From Verrucomicrobiota bacterium (lineage in GTDB: Bacteria > Verrucomicrobiota > Verrucomicrobiia > Opitutales > Opitutaceae), in contig JAQGON010000045.1 of assembly GCA_028293565.1 (NCBI GenBank), forward strand, positions 1 through 64,000: a stretch of 64,000 nt of DNA. Direction: 5' to 3'. Below the pieces are notes generated by a model. That model searched no databases. It was given only the letters and a program-made list of their open reading frames with translations, and was not told the DNA's origin. The position numbers were made by a program, and so were the translations under genes. Positions 26,214 to 34,170 of the stretch are shown piece after piece (the stretch's first letter is position 1; each line of letters begins with the position of its first letter).

Positions 26214-27005
26214 ATGACCGTCCTCGATTCGGAGCTGGCCGATCTCCCGACCCCGTCGGGTCCGATGCGGACCTACCTGTTTCGTCCGGCCGCTCCCGGA
26301 AAATATCCGGGCATTCTGCTCTACTCGGAAATCTTCCAGGTGACGGGCCCGATCCGACGGACGGCGGCGTTTCTGGCCGGTCACGGATTCGTCGTCGCCG
26401 TGCCCGAAATCTACCATGAGTTCGAGCCGGCCGGCAAAGTGCTCGCCTACGACCAGGCCGGCGCCGAGCGCGGCAACGCGCTGAAAATTTCCAAGGAGCT
26501 CGGCGCCTTCGACGCCGATGCGCGCGCGGTGCTCGCGCACCTCGCGAAACACCCGCAGTGCACCGGGAGACTGGGCGCGATGGGCATCTGCATCGGCGGA
26601 CATCTCGCGTTCCGCGCCGCGATGAATCCGGAGGTGCTCGCGGCGACGTGCTTTTACGCGACCGACATCCACAAGCGCGGGCTGGGCAAGGGCGCGAACG
26701 ACAACTCGCTCGACCGGATCCCGGAAACCAAAGGCGAGCTGATGATGATCTGGGGGCGCCAGGATCCGCACGTCCCGCTCGAGGGACGCGGCAAGGTGCA
26801 CGCCGCGCTCTGCGCCGCGGGGACGAATTTCACGTGGCACGAGCTCAACGGCGCGCACGCGTTCCTACGAGACGAGGGCTATCGTTATGACCCGGAGCTG
26901 GCGCACCTCTGCCTCGGCCTCGCCGTCGGATTGTTCCGGAGAAAACTCGGCGAGGGCGATCTGCGCGTGACCGGAGCAGCCGGACCTGCCGAGACGAAAC
27001 ACTGA
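26214..27005 (+). CDS. Dienelactone hydrolase family protein
   Basis: The 263-aa protein (ATG 26214) has the dienelactone hydrolase alpha/beta fold. The nucleophile elbow is 'GAMGICIGGHLAF', with Cys in place of Ser as is usual for this family. The acid lies in 'MIWGRQDPHVP' and the histidine in 'LNGAHAFLRDEG'. Members hydrolyse lactones and small esters in the cytoplasm. The ORF-track start 12 codons upstream is possible but lacks support. Natural substrate unknown. Confidence 0.9.
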   Translation: MTVLDSELADLPTPSGPMRTYLFRPAAPGKYPGILLYSEIFQVTGPIRRTAAFLAGHGFVVAVPEIYHEFEPAGKVLAYDQAGAERGNALKISKELGAFDADARAVLAHLAKHPQCTGRLGAMGICIGGHLAFRAAMNPEVLAATCFYATDIHKRGLGKGANDNSLDRIPETKGELMMIWGRQDPHVPLEGRGKVHAALCAAGTNFTWHELNGAHAFLRDEGYRYDPELAHLCLGLAVGLFRRKLGEGDLRVTGAAGPAETKH

Positions 27006-27062
27006 ATCCGGAACGGACCCTCTTTTTTATTTCGATCACCGCCGGCCGGCGCCGGGGCGCCG

Positions 27063-27150
27063 CTTCAACCGCAAAGATCGCAAAGCACGCGAAGGAAGCC
27101 AGGTCGCCGATTTCCTCTTCGCGCCGTTGGCGTGCTTTGCGGTGAAATTA
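27063..27150. repeat. Intergenic palindrome, family A copy 3
   Basis: Inverted arms lie at about 27063-27100 ('CAACCGCAAAGATCGCAAAG') and 27117-27150 ('GTGCTTTGCGGTGAAATT'). The wording matches the two palindromes upstream of moxR. It ends 12 bp before the start of the UbiA-like gene and so may lie in its leader. Confidence 0.8.
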
Positions 27151-27162
27151 CCTTCGGGAACC

Positions 27163-28047
27163 ATGTCTTCGTCGAATCCAGGCCCTCGCCCGTTCGTTCC
27201 GGGAAGACCCCATTGGTGGCAATGGCCGACGGTGCTGTCGCTCGACGCCCCGGCGGTGGCGGTGCTCTGGCAGTGGCTCCTGGCACGCGTGGCAAGGGTG
27301 CCGCTGGCCTGGCACCATGCGGTGGTCCTCGGCGTTTCGGTCTGGCTCGCCTATGCGGCGGATCGCTGGATCGAAGGATGGCGGCTTGCGCCTGACCAGA
27401 TCCGCACGCAGCGGCATCGTTTTTATCAACGCTGGCGGTGGCCTCTCGCCGCGGTGTGGTGCGTGGCGCTGGGAGCGGACCTTGGCGTGTCGCTGCTCTG
27501 CCTGACACGGCGCGAACTTGAGGCGGGCCTGCTGCTGCTGCTGCCCGTGTTCGCCTACCTCCTTTCGCACCAGCTCGTGCACCGGCTTCGCCGCTGGCGC
27601 GCGCCCAAGGAGATCTGCGTGGCGCTCCTGTTTGGCGCCGGCGTGTCGGTGTTTCTTTTCGCGGAGCCCGATGCGGACGTCCGGTCGCTTTTTGCGCCCC
27701 TCGGTTTCTTCGTGCTCCTGTGCTTCGCGAACTGCGCGCTGATCGCAGCCTGGGAACAGGCGGTCGACGCGGCGCACGGACAAACCTCGTTCGCGCTTCA
27801 GTTCCGCCGCGCGCATGCGTTCACCCACGCGCTGCCGTGGCTGCTGGCCATCGCGGCCGGCTGGCTCGCCGGCGACCGCAGCGGACCGGTGCGGACAGCG
27901 ATGGCGTGCACGGCCGCCAGCGGCGTCCTGCTGGGCCTGCTCGACGTGGCGCAGCCGAGGGTCGGCCCGCGCCTGGCGCGAGCCCTCGTGGATTTCACCC
28001 TGATGACTCCGGCGCTGGTCTGGGGTTTCGAACGGTGGCGGTTTTGA
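27163..28047 (+). CDS. Polytopic membrane protein, UbiA prenyltransferase-like
   Basis: The 294-aa protein from ATG 27163 has about eight hydrophobic segments. It opens 'PTVLSLDAPAVAVLWQWLL' and has 'VWLAYAADRWIEGWRL' in the first loop. The latter resembles a reduced form of the Asp-rich motif of UbiA-type prenyltransferases, but only one clear Asp remains and the second Asp motif is not obvious. I would call it UbiA-like with caution. A SAM methyltransferase follows within 75 bp, a pairing that could fit lipid or quinone modification. Confidence 0.7.
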   Translation: MSSSNPGPRPFVPGRPHWWQWPTVLSLDAPAVAVLWQWLLARVARVPLAWHHAVVLGVSVWLAYAADRWIEGWRLAPDQIRTQRHRFYQRWRWPLAAVWCVALGADLGVSLLCLTRRELEAGLLLLLPVFAYLLSHQLVHRLRRWRAPKEICVALLFGAGVSVFLFAEPDADVRSLFAPLGFFVLLCFANCALIAAWEQAVDAAHGQTSFALQFRRAHAFTHALPWLLAIAAGWLAGDRSGPVRTAMACTAASGVLLGLLDVAQPRVGPRLARALVDFTLMTPALVWGFERWRF

Positions 28048-28117
28048 TTCCCGGCTGTCCTCCTCGGAAGAGGAGGCCGTGTTCGCAAAATGGCCCACAG
28101 CGATTGAAAAGGTTCCC

Positions 28118-28813
28118 ATGGCGAAAACGACGCAGGCGGCCGCGGCCAATTTCGATCCTCTCGCACGGGTCTATCGTGCGCTCGAGATCGTCGCCTTCGG
28201 CGGCGACCTGGAACGCGCGCGGTTTTGCCTGCTGCCTCGTCTGGCGGGCTGCCGTTCGATCCTCATTCTCGGCGAAGGCGACGGCCGGTGCGCCGAGCGT
28301 CTGCTGACCGTGGCTCCGTCGGCCAGGATTCATTGCGTCGATTCGAGCCCGGCGATGATCGCGCAGGCGAAGGCCCGCGTGGCGGGAAAGGGCGGCGGGG
28401 AACGGGTGACCTTTGAATGCGCGGATGTGCTCGGCCGGGAATTTCCCGTCGCGGGCCACGATGCGGTCGTGACGCTTTTTTTCCTCGATTGTTTCGAGCC
28501 GGAACAGGCGGAGGCGGTGGTGGGCCGGATCGCGGCGGCGCTGCAGCCTGGCGCCCGGTGGCTCTTCGCGGATTTTGTGCGGCCGGAAAAAGGCCTCGCC
28601 CGGCTGAGGGCGCGACTCTGGCTCGCGGTGCTCTATGCGTTTTTCCGGTGGCAAACCGGGCTCAGGGTGCGGGCGCTGCCACCCTCGGAAATGCTCATCG
28701 AAAAGGCAGGCTTCGAGGGCATCGCCGCGGCGACGTTCCAACACGGGCTGCTGAGGACCCGCCTCTTCGTCGAGAACAGGCAAAGCAGGATTGAAAAAAT
28801 CCAACGCTGCTGA
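28118..28813 (+). CDS. Class I SAM-dependent methyltransferase
   Basis: The 231-aa protein from ATG 28118 (GTG 28079 is possible) has the SAM-binding loop 'ILILGEGDGRCAERLL', an acidic end of beta-2 in 'IHCVDSSPAMIAQAKARV', 'FECADVLGREF' and 'VVTLFFLDCFEPEQAEAVV' as motif III/post-II. It resembles small-molecule methyltransferases of the UbiE type rather than RNA or DNA enzymes. It is probably cotranscribed with the UbiA-like gene. Confidence 0.85.
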   Translation: MAKTTQAAAANFDPLARVYRALEIVAFGGDLERARFCLLPRLAGCRSILILGEGDGRCAERLLTVAPSARIHCVDSSPAMIAQAKARVAGKGGGERVTFECADVLGREFPVAGHDAVVTLFFLDCFEPEQAEAVVGRIAAALQPGARWLFADFVRPEKGLARLRARLWLAVLYAFFRWQTGLRVRALPPSEMLIEKAGFEGIAAATFQHGLLRTRLFVENRQSRIEKIQRC

Positions 28814-28825
28814 ATCCCTGCTCCC

Positions 28826-29001
28826 CGAGGAATTCCGAGGGAAAGTTGGCCGCAAAAAATGCGCAAGGGCTCCGGGGTTACGAAGGAGCCGCCATCGCGC
28901 CCATAGGCGCACGGGAGATTCGATCCGGAGCCCCCGAGCCCTTGTGCTTTTTTGCGGCGACTCCTTCCGAACCTGGATTTGGCGCCGGCTTCCGGGCGGA
29001 T
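28826..29001. repeat. Dispersed palindromic element, family D copy 2
   Basis: This is the second copy of the element at 24353-24526, in the same orientation and again between convergent genes (methyltransferase and coiled-coil protein). Internal arms are 'GCCGCAAAAAATGCGCAAGG' and 'CCCTTGTGCTTTTTTGCGGC'. The two copies are about 4.5 kb apart. Confidence 0.88.
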
Positions 29002-29040
29002 ACATTCAGGGATGCGCCGCAAACCTCACGGGCCCTTCGC

Positions 29041-30432
29041 CTACTGCAGCTTCACGGGCAGCGACATTTTTCGGGCGGCGAGGGCGTTGAGGAGTTCGCC
29101 GGTGTGCTGGGCGGAGACGTCGTCGCCGGTGCGGATCGTTTTGTTCGGGAGAAAATTGTTCACCACCGCGCAATAGTCGCTGTTGACCATGATCCCGAGC
29201 AGCTCGCCGGTCTTGCTCAGGACCAGATCGCCGCGCGAAGGGGCGAAATCGCCGAAGAGCCGTTTGAAAAGCCGGTTGTCGACCCGCACATAACCGGGCT
29301 GCGACGCATCCAGCTTGAAGCCGACATCGCCGTAGCCCTTCCCTCCCCCGTTCACCAGCACGGCCTCGGTGAACTTCACCGGATCGAGGGCGGTGGGGTA
29401 GACCTTGACGCCGAGCGCCGCGGCCTGCGTCGCGTCCACGGGCATGGCGACCACGCGCGGGTCCACCGAAAGGAAATGGATGGCCGACGCCCTGCTCGGC
29501 GCCGTCGCCCCGCGCGAGAACTCCACGCTGACCTTGTCCCAGTCATAGCTCGTCTCGCTCAGCGTGAACGGCGTGTCGTCGACGTGCAGCAGCGCATAGG
29601 TCCGGTCGCCGTCGGTGACAAGGACCGTCGACGAGGTCTTCTCGCGCGTCGCCGGGCCAAGCAGTCCGCGGCGCACGGCGGTGAACCGTGCCGTGACGCG
29701 GTTGGCGAGGTAATCGTTGAAGAGAACGTTCGCGTTGATCGGGCGGTTGTCGCGGATCTCCTTGGTAAGCTCGCCGGATTTTTCCGCGAGCTGGCCGACG
29801 CCCTGCGCGAGCTGGGTGGTGGTTTCCTGGACCTTGAGCCGGTCCTGCCGTTCGACTGCGGCCTGCGTTTTCAAGGTCTCGGCGGTCTCCCGCAGCATCT
29901 GCTTTTCCTGCTCGGCGACCTTCACCGCCACCGTCAGGCCCTCGATTTTCTGGCGGGACTCGGCCTGCTGCTGGTTGAGCAGGGCGAGCGCGGCCTTCTG
30001 GCGTTCGGCCTCGGCGCGCTTGTCCTCGAGCTCCTTCTGGATTCGTGCGAGTTGCTCCTTGGTCAGCGTGGCATCCTTCGTCGCCGCGGCAACCTTCTGG
30101 CCAAGGTCGGCGGCGGTGCGCTGCGTGGCGTCGAGCGAGCTGGCCAGTTTTTCGCGCTCGGCCTGGAGCTGCGTCAGGTTCTGGTCGCGCTGCGCCAGCG
30201 TGGACTCGGTCGAGGAAAGTCTCCGGGTGAGCTGCTCGCGCGTGGCGCGTTCGTCGGCGAGCGAGAGCTTCATCGTCTCGACGATGTCCTGGTCCTTGGT
30301 GACGGCGTTGGCGGCGACTTCGGGCACGGGCGGCTGCTTCGCGCGCGCCGGCTCCGCCTTTTCCCAGCGCGTGAGCGCGAGGAGGTTGAGCAGGAGAAAG
30401 TCGCAGAGGATGAGCAGCAGGGTCTTGTTCAT
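29041..30432 (-). CDS. Membrane-anchored coiled-coil protein with a C-terminal globular domain
   Basis: The 463-aa protein from ATG 30432 starts with a hydrophobic segment ('NKTLLLILCDFLLLNLLALT'). A long coiled coil follows at about residues 45-250 ('AEREKLASSLDATQRTAADL' and similar heptads), then a beta-rich domain ('SSTVLVTDGDRTYALLHVDD', 'PSRGDLVLSKTGELLGIMVN'). The last phrase resembles a trypsin-like fold, but I see no catalytic triad. Its ATG overlaps the stop codon of the upstream membrane protein (ATGA), so the two are translationally coupled. Function unknown. Confidence 0.85.
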   Translation of the reverse strand: MNKTLLLILCDFLLLNLLALTRWEKAEPARAKQPPVPEVAANAVTKDQDIVETMKLSLADERATREQLTRRLSSTESTLAQRDQNLTQLQAEREKLASSLDATQRTAADLGQKVAAATKDATLTKEQLARIQKELEDKRAEAERQKAALALLNQQQAESRQKIEGLTVAVKVAEQEKQMLRETAETLKTQAAVERQDRLKVQETTTQLAQGVGQLAEKSGELTKEIRDNRPINANVLFNDYLANRVTARFTAVRRGLLGPATREKTSSTVLVTDGDRTYALLHVDDTPFTLSETSYDWDKVSVEFSRGATAPSRASAIHFLSVDPRVVAMPVDATQAAALGVKVYPTALDPVKFTEAVLVNGGGKGYGDVGFKLDASQPGYVRVDNRLFKRLFGDFAPSRGDLVLSKTGELLGIMVNSDYCAVVNNFLPNKTIRTGDDVSAQHTGELLNALAARKMSLPVKLQ

Positions 30433-32090
30433 GGCTTCGCGACGGGCAGGGACTGGCTGTCGAGGATGAGCTGGCGCTTGTAGGGCCGCACGTGGCGGAT
30501 CTTCACGAGCGCGACGCACGTGATGCCGAAGAGGTTCGAGGAATAGGCCGCGAGCAGGTTCGGCTCGATCACCCCGAGCACCTGGAGCACGAGCGCGGTC
30601 GCCGTGCCGCCGATGCCGACGTAGAGGCCGCCGTCGAAGAGGTTTTCCTCATTCTCCATCAGGCGGAGCTTCACGAGCGGCGTCAGGTCGCTGCGGGAAA
30701 TCTCCCGGATTTTCAGGAGACAGATGAAATACATGACGATCTGGAGCACGGCGAAGAAGCCGATGGAAATGAGGGTGGAGGCGTCCATGTTGGGAGTGGG
30801 TTTGGGAGCAGAGTGGTCGGGAGGGGTGGAAGTGGAAACCAGGACAGGAAGAACCAGGCGCACGCGGTACTCGGAGACCGGCGCCGCCTTCAGCAAGAAC
30901 GGCTCCGTCACGACGATGAACAGGGCGGAGAAGAGAAGCGCGAGAATCCCGCTCTTCATGTGGATCAGGCTGGCGGGCGCGCCGGTGGAAGGCGTGACGA
31001 TCCACCGGTCCATTCCGCGGAGAAGGAAAAAAGCGCCGACCAGATACCCGAGGTATTTCAGCGCAATCATCACGCGCGGATGAAGAATCACGAGCGACGC
31101 CGCCGCGACGAAACCGGCGCTTGGCCCGCGGTTGACCGGGACCTGCCAGCGCAGCAGCTGGTTCACGGCGCCCTGTCCGTCCGCGAGCGCCGTCCGGAGA
31201 TCCTCCAGCCCGGGCTTGCCGTACTTGATCAGATACGTGGCCACCTGGTCGGCGGATCCGGAAAAAAGGGAGGCCGCGTAAATCATCGGAAGCTGGTCCG
31301 GCGCCACGCGCGCGAGGTGTGCATATTCGCCGACGGTCTTGGTGTCCTCCGTCCGCCGGAGCAATTCACCGAGCTGCGCCCAGTCGAGCCGTTTTCCCAG
31401 CGAAAGCAGGTCCACGAGGAAAGGCTCGAGTTCCCCGAGGTCCTTCTGGGTGACGGCGGAGTCGGCGAGATTCCGCAAGTCCCGCTGGAGCGGCGGCGCG
31501 AGGTGCTCGCCCTGGTAAAGCAGGGCCGTCAGGAGGACGACCGCCTCGAGCGTCTGCCCGCCCGGCTCGGACACCGGCACAAAGCGGCCCGTGGACGTGA
31601 TCTCGCGCGTCCGCAGGAGCGCCTGCACGCCGAGCGAGCGCGACGTCGCGAGGTAATCGCGGAGCTTGGTGCGCGCCTGTTCGGTGATGAAAAAGGTGAG
31701 GACGGGCGTGCTGGCGGTGTGCCCGCGGTTTTCGCGCAGGTTGAAGAGCGGATCGAGAAAGGGGTCCCACCCGCCCCACGCGACCATCTCGGGAGCGTGC
31801 GCGGACAATTCGCCGAGGGATTTCTCGAGCTGGGGAGCGAGGGGATCGTTGACGGCCTGCGCAGCGGCGAGCGTGAGGGCGGCAGGGCCGATTTTCTCCG
31901 ACTGGACGAGCTGGAGTCCGAACTGGCCCAGCGACGGGGTTCCGGCGCCCGCCTCGCGCAGGAGCGCCGGGCTGATGGACTTGAGATTCACCGGCAGGGA
32001 CCACGCGGCCAGGGCGATGATGGCGCCGACCGCCACGAGCAGCGGCCCCGTGAGATTCCAGTGGCGGGCGCGTGGGCTTGGTTCGCTCAT
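30429..32090 (-). CDS. Polytopic membrane protein of unknown function, coupled to the coiled-coil protein
   Basis: This 553-aa protein has an N-terminal membrane helix ('PLLVAVGAIIALAAWSLPVN'). A helical, probably extracytoplasmic region of about 300 residues follows, and then a cluster of membrane helices in the C-terminal third ('MKSGILALLFSALFIVVTEP', 'LISIGFFAVLQIVMYFICLL'). I do not recognise the family. It overlaps its partner gene by 4 bp, which supports a joint membrane complex. The divergent def gene begins 61 bp away, so the gap probably holds two promoters. Confidence 0.85.
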   Translation of the reverse strand: MSEPSPRARHWNLTGPLLVAVGAIIALAAWSLPVNLKSISPALLREAGAGTPSLGQFGLQLVQSEKIGPAALTLAAAQAVNDPLAPQLEKSLGELSAHAPEMVAWGGWDPFLDPLFNLRENRGHTASTPVLTFFITEQARTKLRDYLATSRSLGVQALLRTREITSTGRFVPVSEPGGQTLEAVVLLTALLYQGEHLAPPLQRDLRNLADSAVTQKDLGELEPFLVDLLSLGKRLDWAQLGELLRRTEDTKTVGEYAHLARVAPDQLPMIYAASLFSGSADQVATYLIKYGKPGLEDLRTALADGQGAVNQLLRWQVPVNRGPSAGFVAAASLVILHPRVMIALKYLGYLVGAFFLLRGMDRWIVTPSTGAPASLIHMKSGILALLFSALFIVVTEPFLLKAAPVSEYRVRLVLPVLVSTSTPPDHSAPKPTPNMDASTLISIGFFAVLQIVMYFICLLKIREISRSDLTPLVKLRLMENEENLFDGGLYVGIGGTATALVLQVLGVIEPNLLAAYSSNLFGITCVALVKIRHVRPYKRQLILDSQSLPVAKP

Positions 32091-32151
32091 GCTACAGGAG
32101 TATTTATTTGCGGGCTGCGAAAGGCAAACCCACCCTTAAGCACAACGACCG

Positions 32152-32721
32152 ATGTCCTTTACCATTGTTCACTATAACGAGCCCATTTTGAGGAAGAAGG
32201 GGGAGAAAGTGACGGTTTTTGACCGGTCCTTGATGGATTTGGCCGACGAAATGGTGGAAGCCATGCGGAAGGCGGAAGGCATCGGCCTGGCCGCGCAGCA
32301 GATCGGGAAGGCGCTGCAGCTGTGCGTGGTGGACCTGAGGCGGGCCGAGGCGGATTTCACGTGGGAGCTGGATGGCTCGAAACCGCCGCTCGACCTCTTC
32401 ATGCCGATGGTGATCGCGAATCCGCGGATCGCGGTGCTGCCGGGCACCGACGAGGTCGTTTTCGAGGAAGGCTGCCTCTCGTTCCCGAAGATCCGTGGCG
32501 ACGTCGTCCGGCCGGACAAGATCCGGGTGAATTTCCAGGACGAGCGCGGCGTGCCGCACGTGCTGACGTGCGACGGCCTGCTGTCGCGCTGCATCCAGCA
32601 CGAAGCCGATCACCTGAACGGCGTGCTCTTCATCGACCGGATGACGAAGGCCGCGCGCGCGACGGTGAACGACGCTGTCAAGGCCCTGGCGAAGGAAACG
32701 CGCGAACTCGCAAAGACATGA
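32152..32721 (+). CDS. def: Peptide deformylase
   Basis: The 189-aa enzyme removes the formyl group from the N-terminal methionine of new proteins. All three signature motifs are present: 'GIGLAAQQIG', 'EEGCLSFP' and 'QHEADHLNG', giving the Cys-His-His metal site and the catalytic Glu. Length fits the family. Its stop codon overlaps the start of the adenosyltransferase gene (ATGA). Confidence 0.96.
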   Translation: MSFTIVHYNEPILRKKGEKVTVFDRSLMDLADEMVEAMRKAEGIGLAAQQIGKALQLCVVDLRRAEADFTWELDGSKPPLDLFMPMVIANPRIAVLPGTDEVVFEEGCLSFPKIRGDVVRPDKIRVNFQDERGVPHVLTCDGLLSRCIQHEADHLNGVLFIDRMTKAARATVNDAVKALAKETRELAKT

Positions 32722-33251
32722 GCGGCGGAAGGTCCATTGCCACCCGCACCGGCGACGACGGCACCACGAGCCTGCTTTACGGCCAGCGGGTGCCGAAGGA
32801 TCATTTTCAGATCGAAGCCGTCGGCGCCTTCGATGAACTGAACGCGGCGGTGGGATTTGCGAAGGCGAGCGTTTCATCCCCGGAGGCGAAGGCGGCGCTC
32901 GAACAGATTCAGAAGGATCTCGTGACACTGATGGGAGAACTCGCGTGCGCCGAAAGCGACGCCGAGCGCCACGCCGCCTCGAAGTTCGAAAAAATCGGCG
33001 ACGGCGCCCTGGTGCGGATCGATGCGGCGATCGCGCAGATCGAAGCCAAGTCGCTGAATTTTGACGGATGGGCGACGCCTGGCGCCACGCTTCCGGCCGC
33101 GGCGCTGGATCTGGCGCGGACCGCGGCGCGGCGGGCGGAGCGGCGGCTGGCCGGCCTCCCCGCCCAAGGGCGCTCCGTGCGACCGGTGCTGGGACAGTTC
33201 GTCAACCGGGTTTCCGACCTGCTCTGGCTGATGGCGCGGGAGGCGGAGTAG
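32718..33251 (+). CDS. Cob(I)alamin adenosyltransferase, PduO type
   Basis: The 177-aa protein from ATG 32718 transfers the adenosyl group of ATP to cob(I)alamin. Visible motifs are the N-terminal 'TRTGDDGTTSLLYGQRVPKD', the middle 'RTAARRAERRLAG' and the C-terminal 'FVNRVSDLLWLMAR'. The start overlaps the def stop. The TAG stop codon is the first three bases of the palindromic repeat that follows, so the repeat abuts or invades the gene end. It implies that adenosylcobalamin is used by the cell. Confidence 0.92.
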   Translation: MSGGRSIATRTGDDGTTSLLYGQRVPKDHFQIEAVGAFDELNAAVGFAKASVSSPEAKAALEQIQKDLVTLMGELACAESDAERHAASKFEKIGDGALVRIDAAIAQIEAKSLNFDGWATPGATLPAAALDLARTAARRAERRLAGLPAQGRSVRPVLGQFVNRVSDLLWLMAREAE

Positions 33252-33350
33252 CACGGGTCTCCGACCCGTGAACGCGGGCTCGAGCTGACGTGCAAAACTC
33301 GATTTTCGGGGTGGACAGAGCCCGCCATCACGGGTCGGAGACCCGTGCTA
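33249..33350. repeat. Palindromic repeat, family E copy 1
   Basis: Arms at 33249-33272 and 33328-33350 contain 'GCACGGGTCTCCGACCCGTG' and its reverse complement. Each arm is itself nearly palindromic. A second copy with the same arm wording but an unrelated centre lies at 49389-49490. The left arm provides the stop codon of the adenosyltransferase gene. Confidence 0.9.
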
Positions 33351-33396
33351 CTCCTGCTCTTGTCATCGGCGGAAATCCGCTTCTAGTCTTCGCACC

Positions 33397-33972
33397 ATGA
33401 TTGCTGCCCTTGTCATGATCGTCGTTGCGGCCGGTTACCGTGTGCTCGCGGTGCATGAGCCGGCCATGTCCAATTTCGCGCCGCTGATGGCGCTCACATT
33501 CTGCGGCGGCCTCTATTTCCGCGACCGCCGGCTCTGGCTGGTTCCCTTCATCGCGCTCGTGCTCTCGGATCTTTACATCGACCGGTTTTACGCCGTGCAG
33601 TACGGCTACCTCTGGACCCCCGGAGGCGCCGCCGTGCGCGCGCTCTGCTTCGTGGTCGCGCTCGGGCTCGGGTATCTCGTCTCGCGGCAGAAGAGCTGGC
33701 TGAATGTCTTTTCGGGCGTCCTCGGCGGTGCGGTGTTTTTCTATCTCGTGACCAACACCCAGTCGTGGATCACCGACCTGAATTACGCGAAGACCGCGGC
33801 GGGCTGGTGGCAGGCGATGACCGTGGGGCATCCGCAATTTCCCCCGACGCTGCTCTTTTTCCGCAATTCGCTCGTGAGCGATTTCATTTTCACTGCCGCG
33901 TTCGTCGGGGTGATGGAATATCGCGCGTTGCAGGCGGATCAGCCGAGTTTGCTGCGGCGGCAAAGCGCGTAG
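33397..33972 (+). CDS. DUF6580 family membrane protein
   Basis: The 191-aa protein has about five membrane helices. It opens with the recognisable 'PAMSNFAPLMALTFCGGLYF' and 'LWLVPFIALVLSDLYI', the wording of DUF6580 (ECF S-component-like) proteins. Such proteins may be substrate-binding membrane components for small molecules. The nearby cobalamin adenosyltransferase makes a vitamin-related role conceivable, but that is only an inference. Confidence 0.8.
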   Translation: MIAALVMIVVAAGYRVLAVHEPAMSNFAPLMALTFCGGLYFRDRRLWLVPFIALVLSDLYIDRFYAVQYGYLWTPGGAAVRALCFVVALGLGYLVSRQKSWLNVFSGVLGGAVFFYLVTNTQSWITDLNYAKTAAGWWQAMTVGHPQFPPTLLFFRNSLVSDFIFTAAFVGVMEYRALQADQPSLLRRQSA

Positions 33973-33973
33973 G

Positions 33974-34164
33974 CGATCAGCTGTGAGCTTTCAGCTGTCA
34001 GCTTTCAGCCGGAAACCTGGCGTTCATCGTTGCTTGGGATTTTGGCTCGGGCGCGCCTCGCCGCCGGCCGGGATTGGCGAGCGGACGGGATGTCCGTGCC
34101 AAATAACGCCCTGACTTGAACGCTGACAGCTGAACGCTGATTGCCGATCGCTGATCGCTGATCG
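33974..34164. repeat. Inverted, internally reiterated intergenic repeat, family F
   Basis: The left part carries 'CAGCTGTCAGCTTTCAGC' and the right part (34120-34164) carries 'CGCTGACAGCTGAACGCTGA', its loose reverse complement, ending in direct 'gatcgct' reiterations. The element fills the gap between the convergent DUF6580 and phoH genes. A weaker echo ('gaaagctgacggctgatcg') lies before the DUF4340 gene. Confidence 0.7.
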
Positions 34165-34170
34165 CTTCCC

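Noticed and set aside
28846-30483. 545-aa plus-strand ORF whose start resembles the 24366-24602 ORF
   Set aside because: The similarity is the family D DNA repeat translated in both places; the remainder is antisense to the coiled-coil gene.
33328-33963. 211-aa minus-strand ORF ending in 'VARVSDP' like the GH78-like protein
   Set aside because: The shared ending is the family E repeat; the rest is antisense to the DUF6580 gene.
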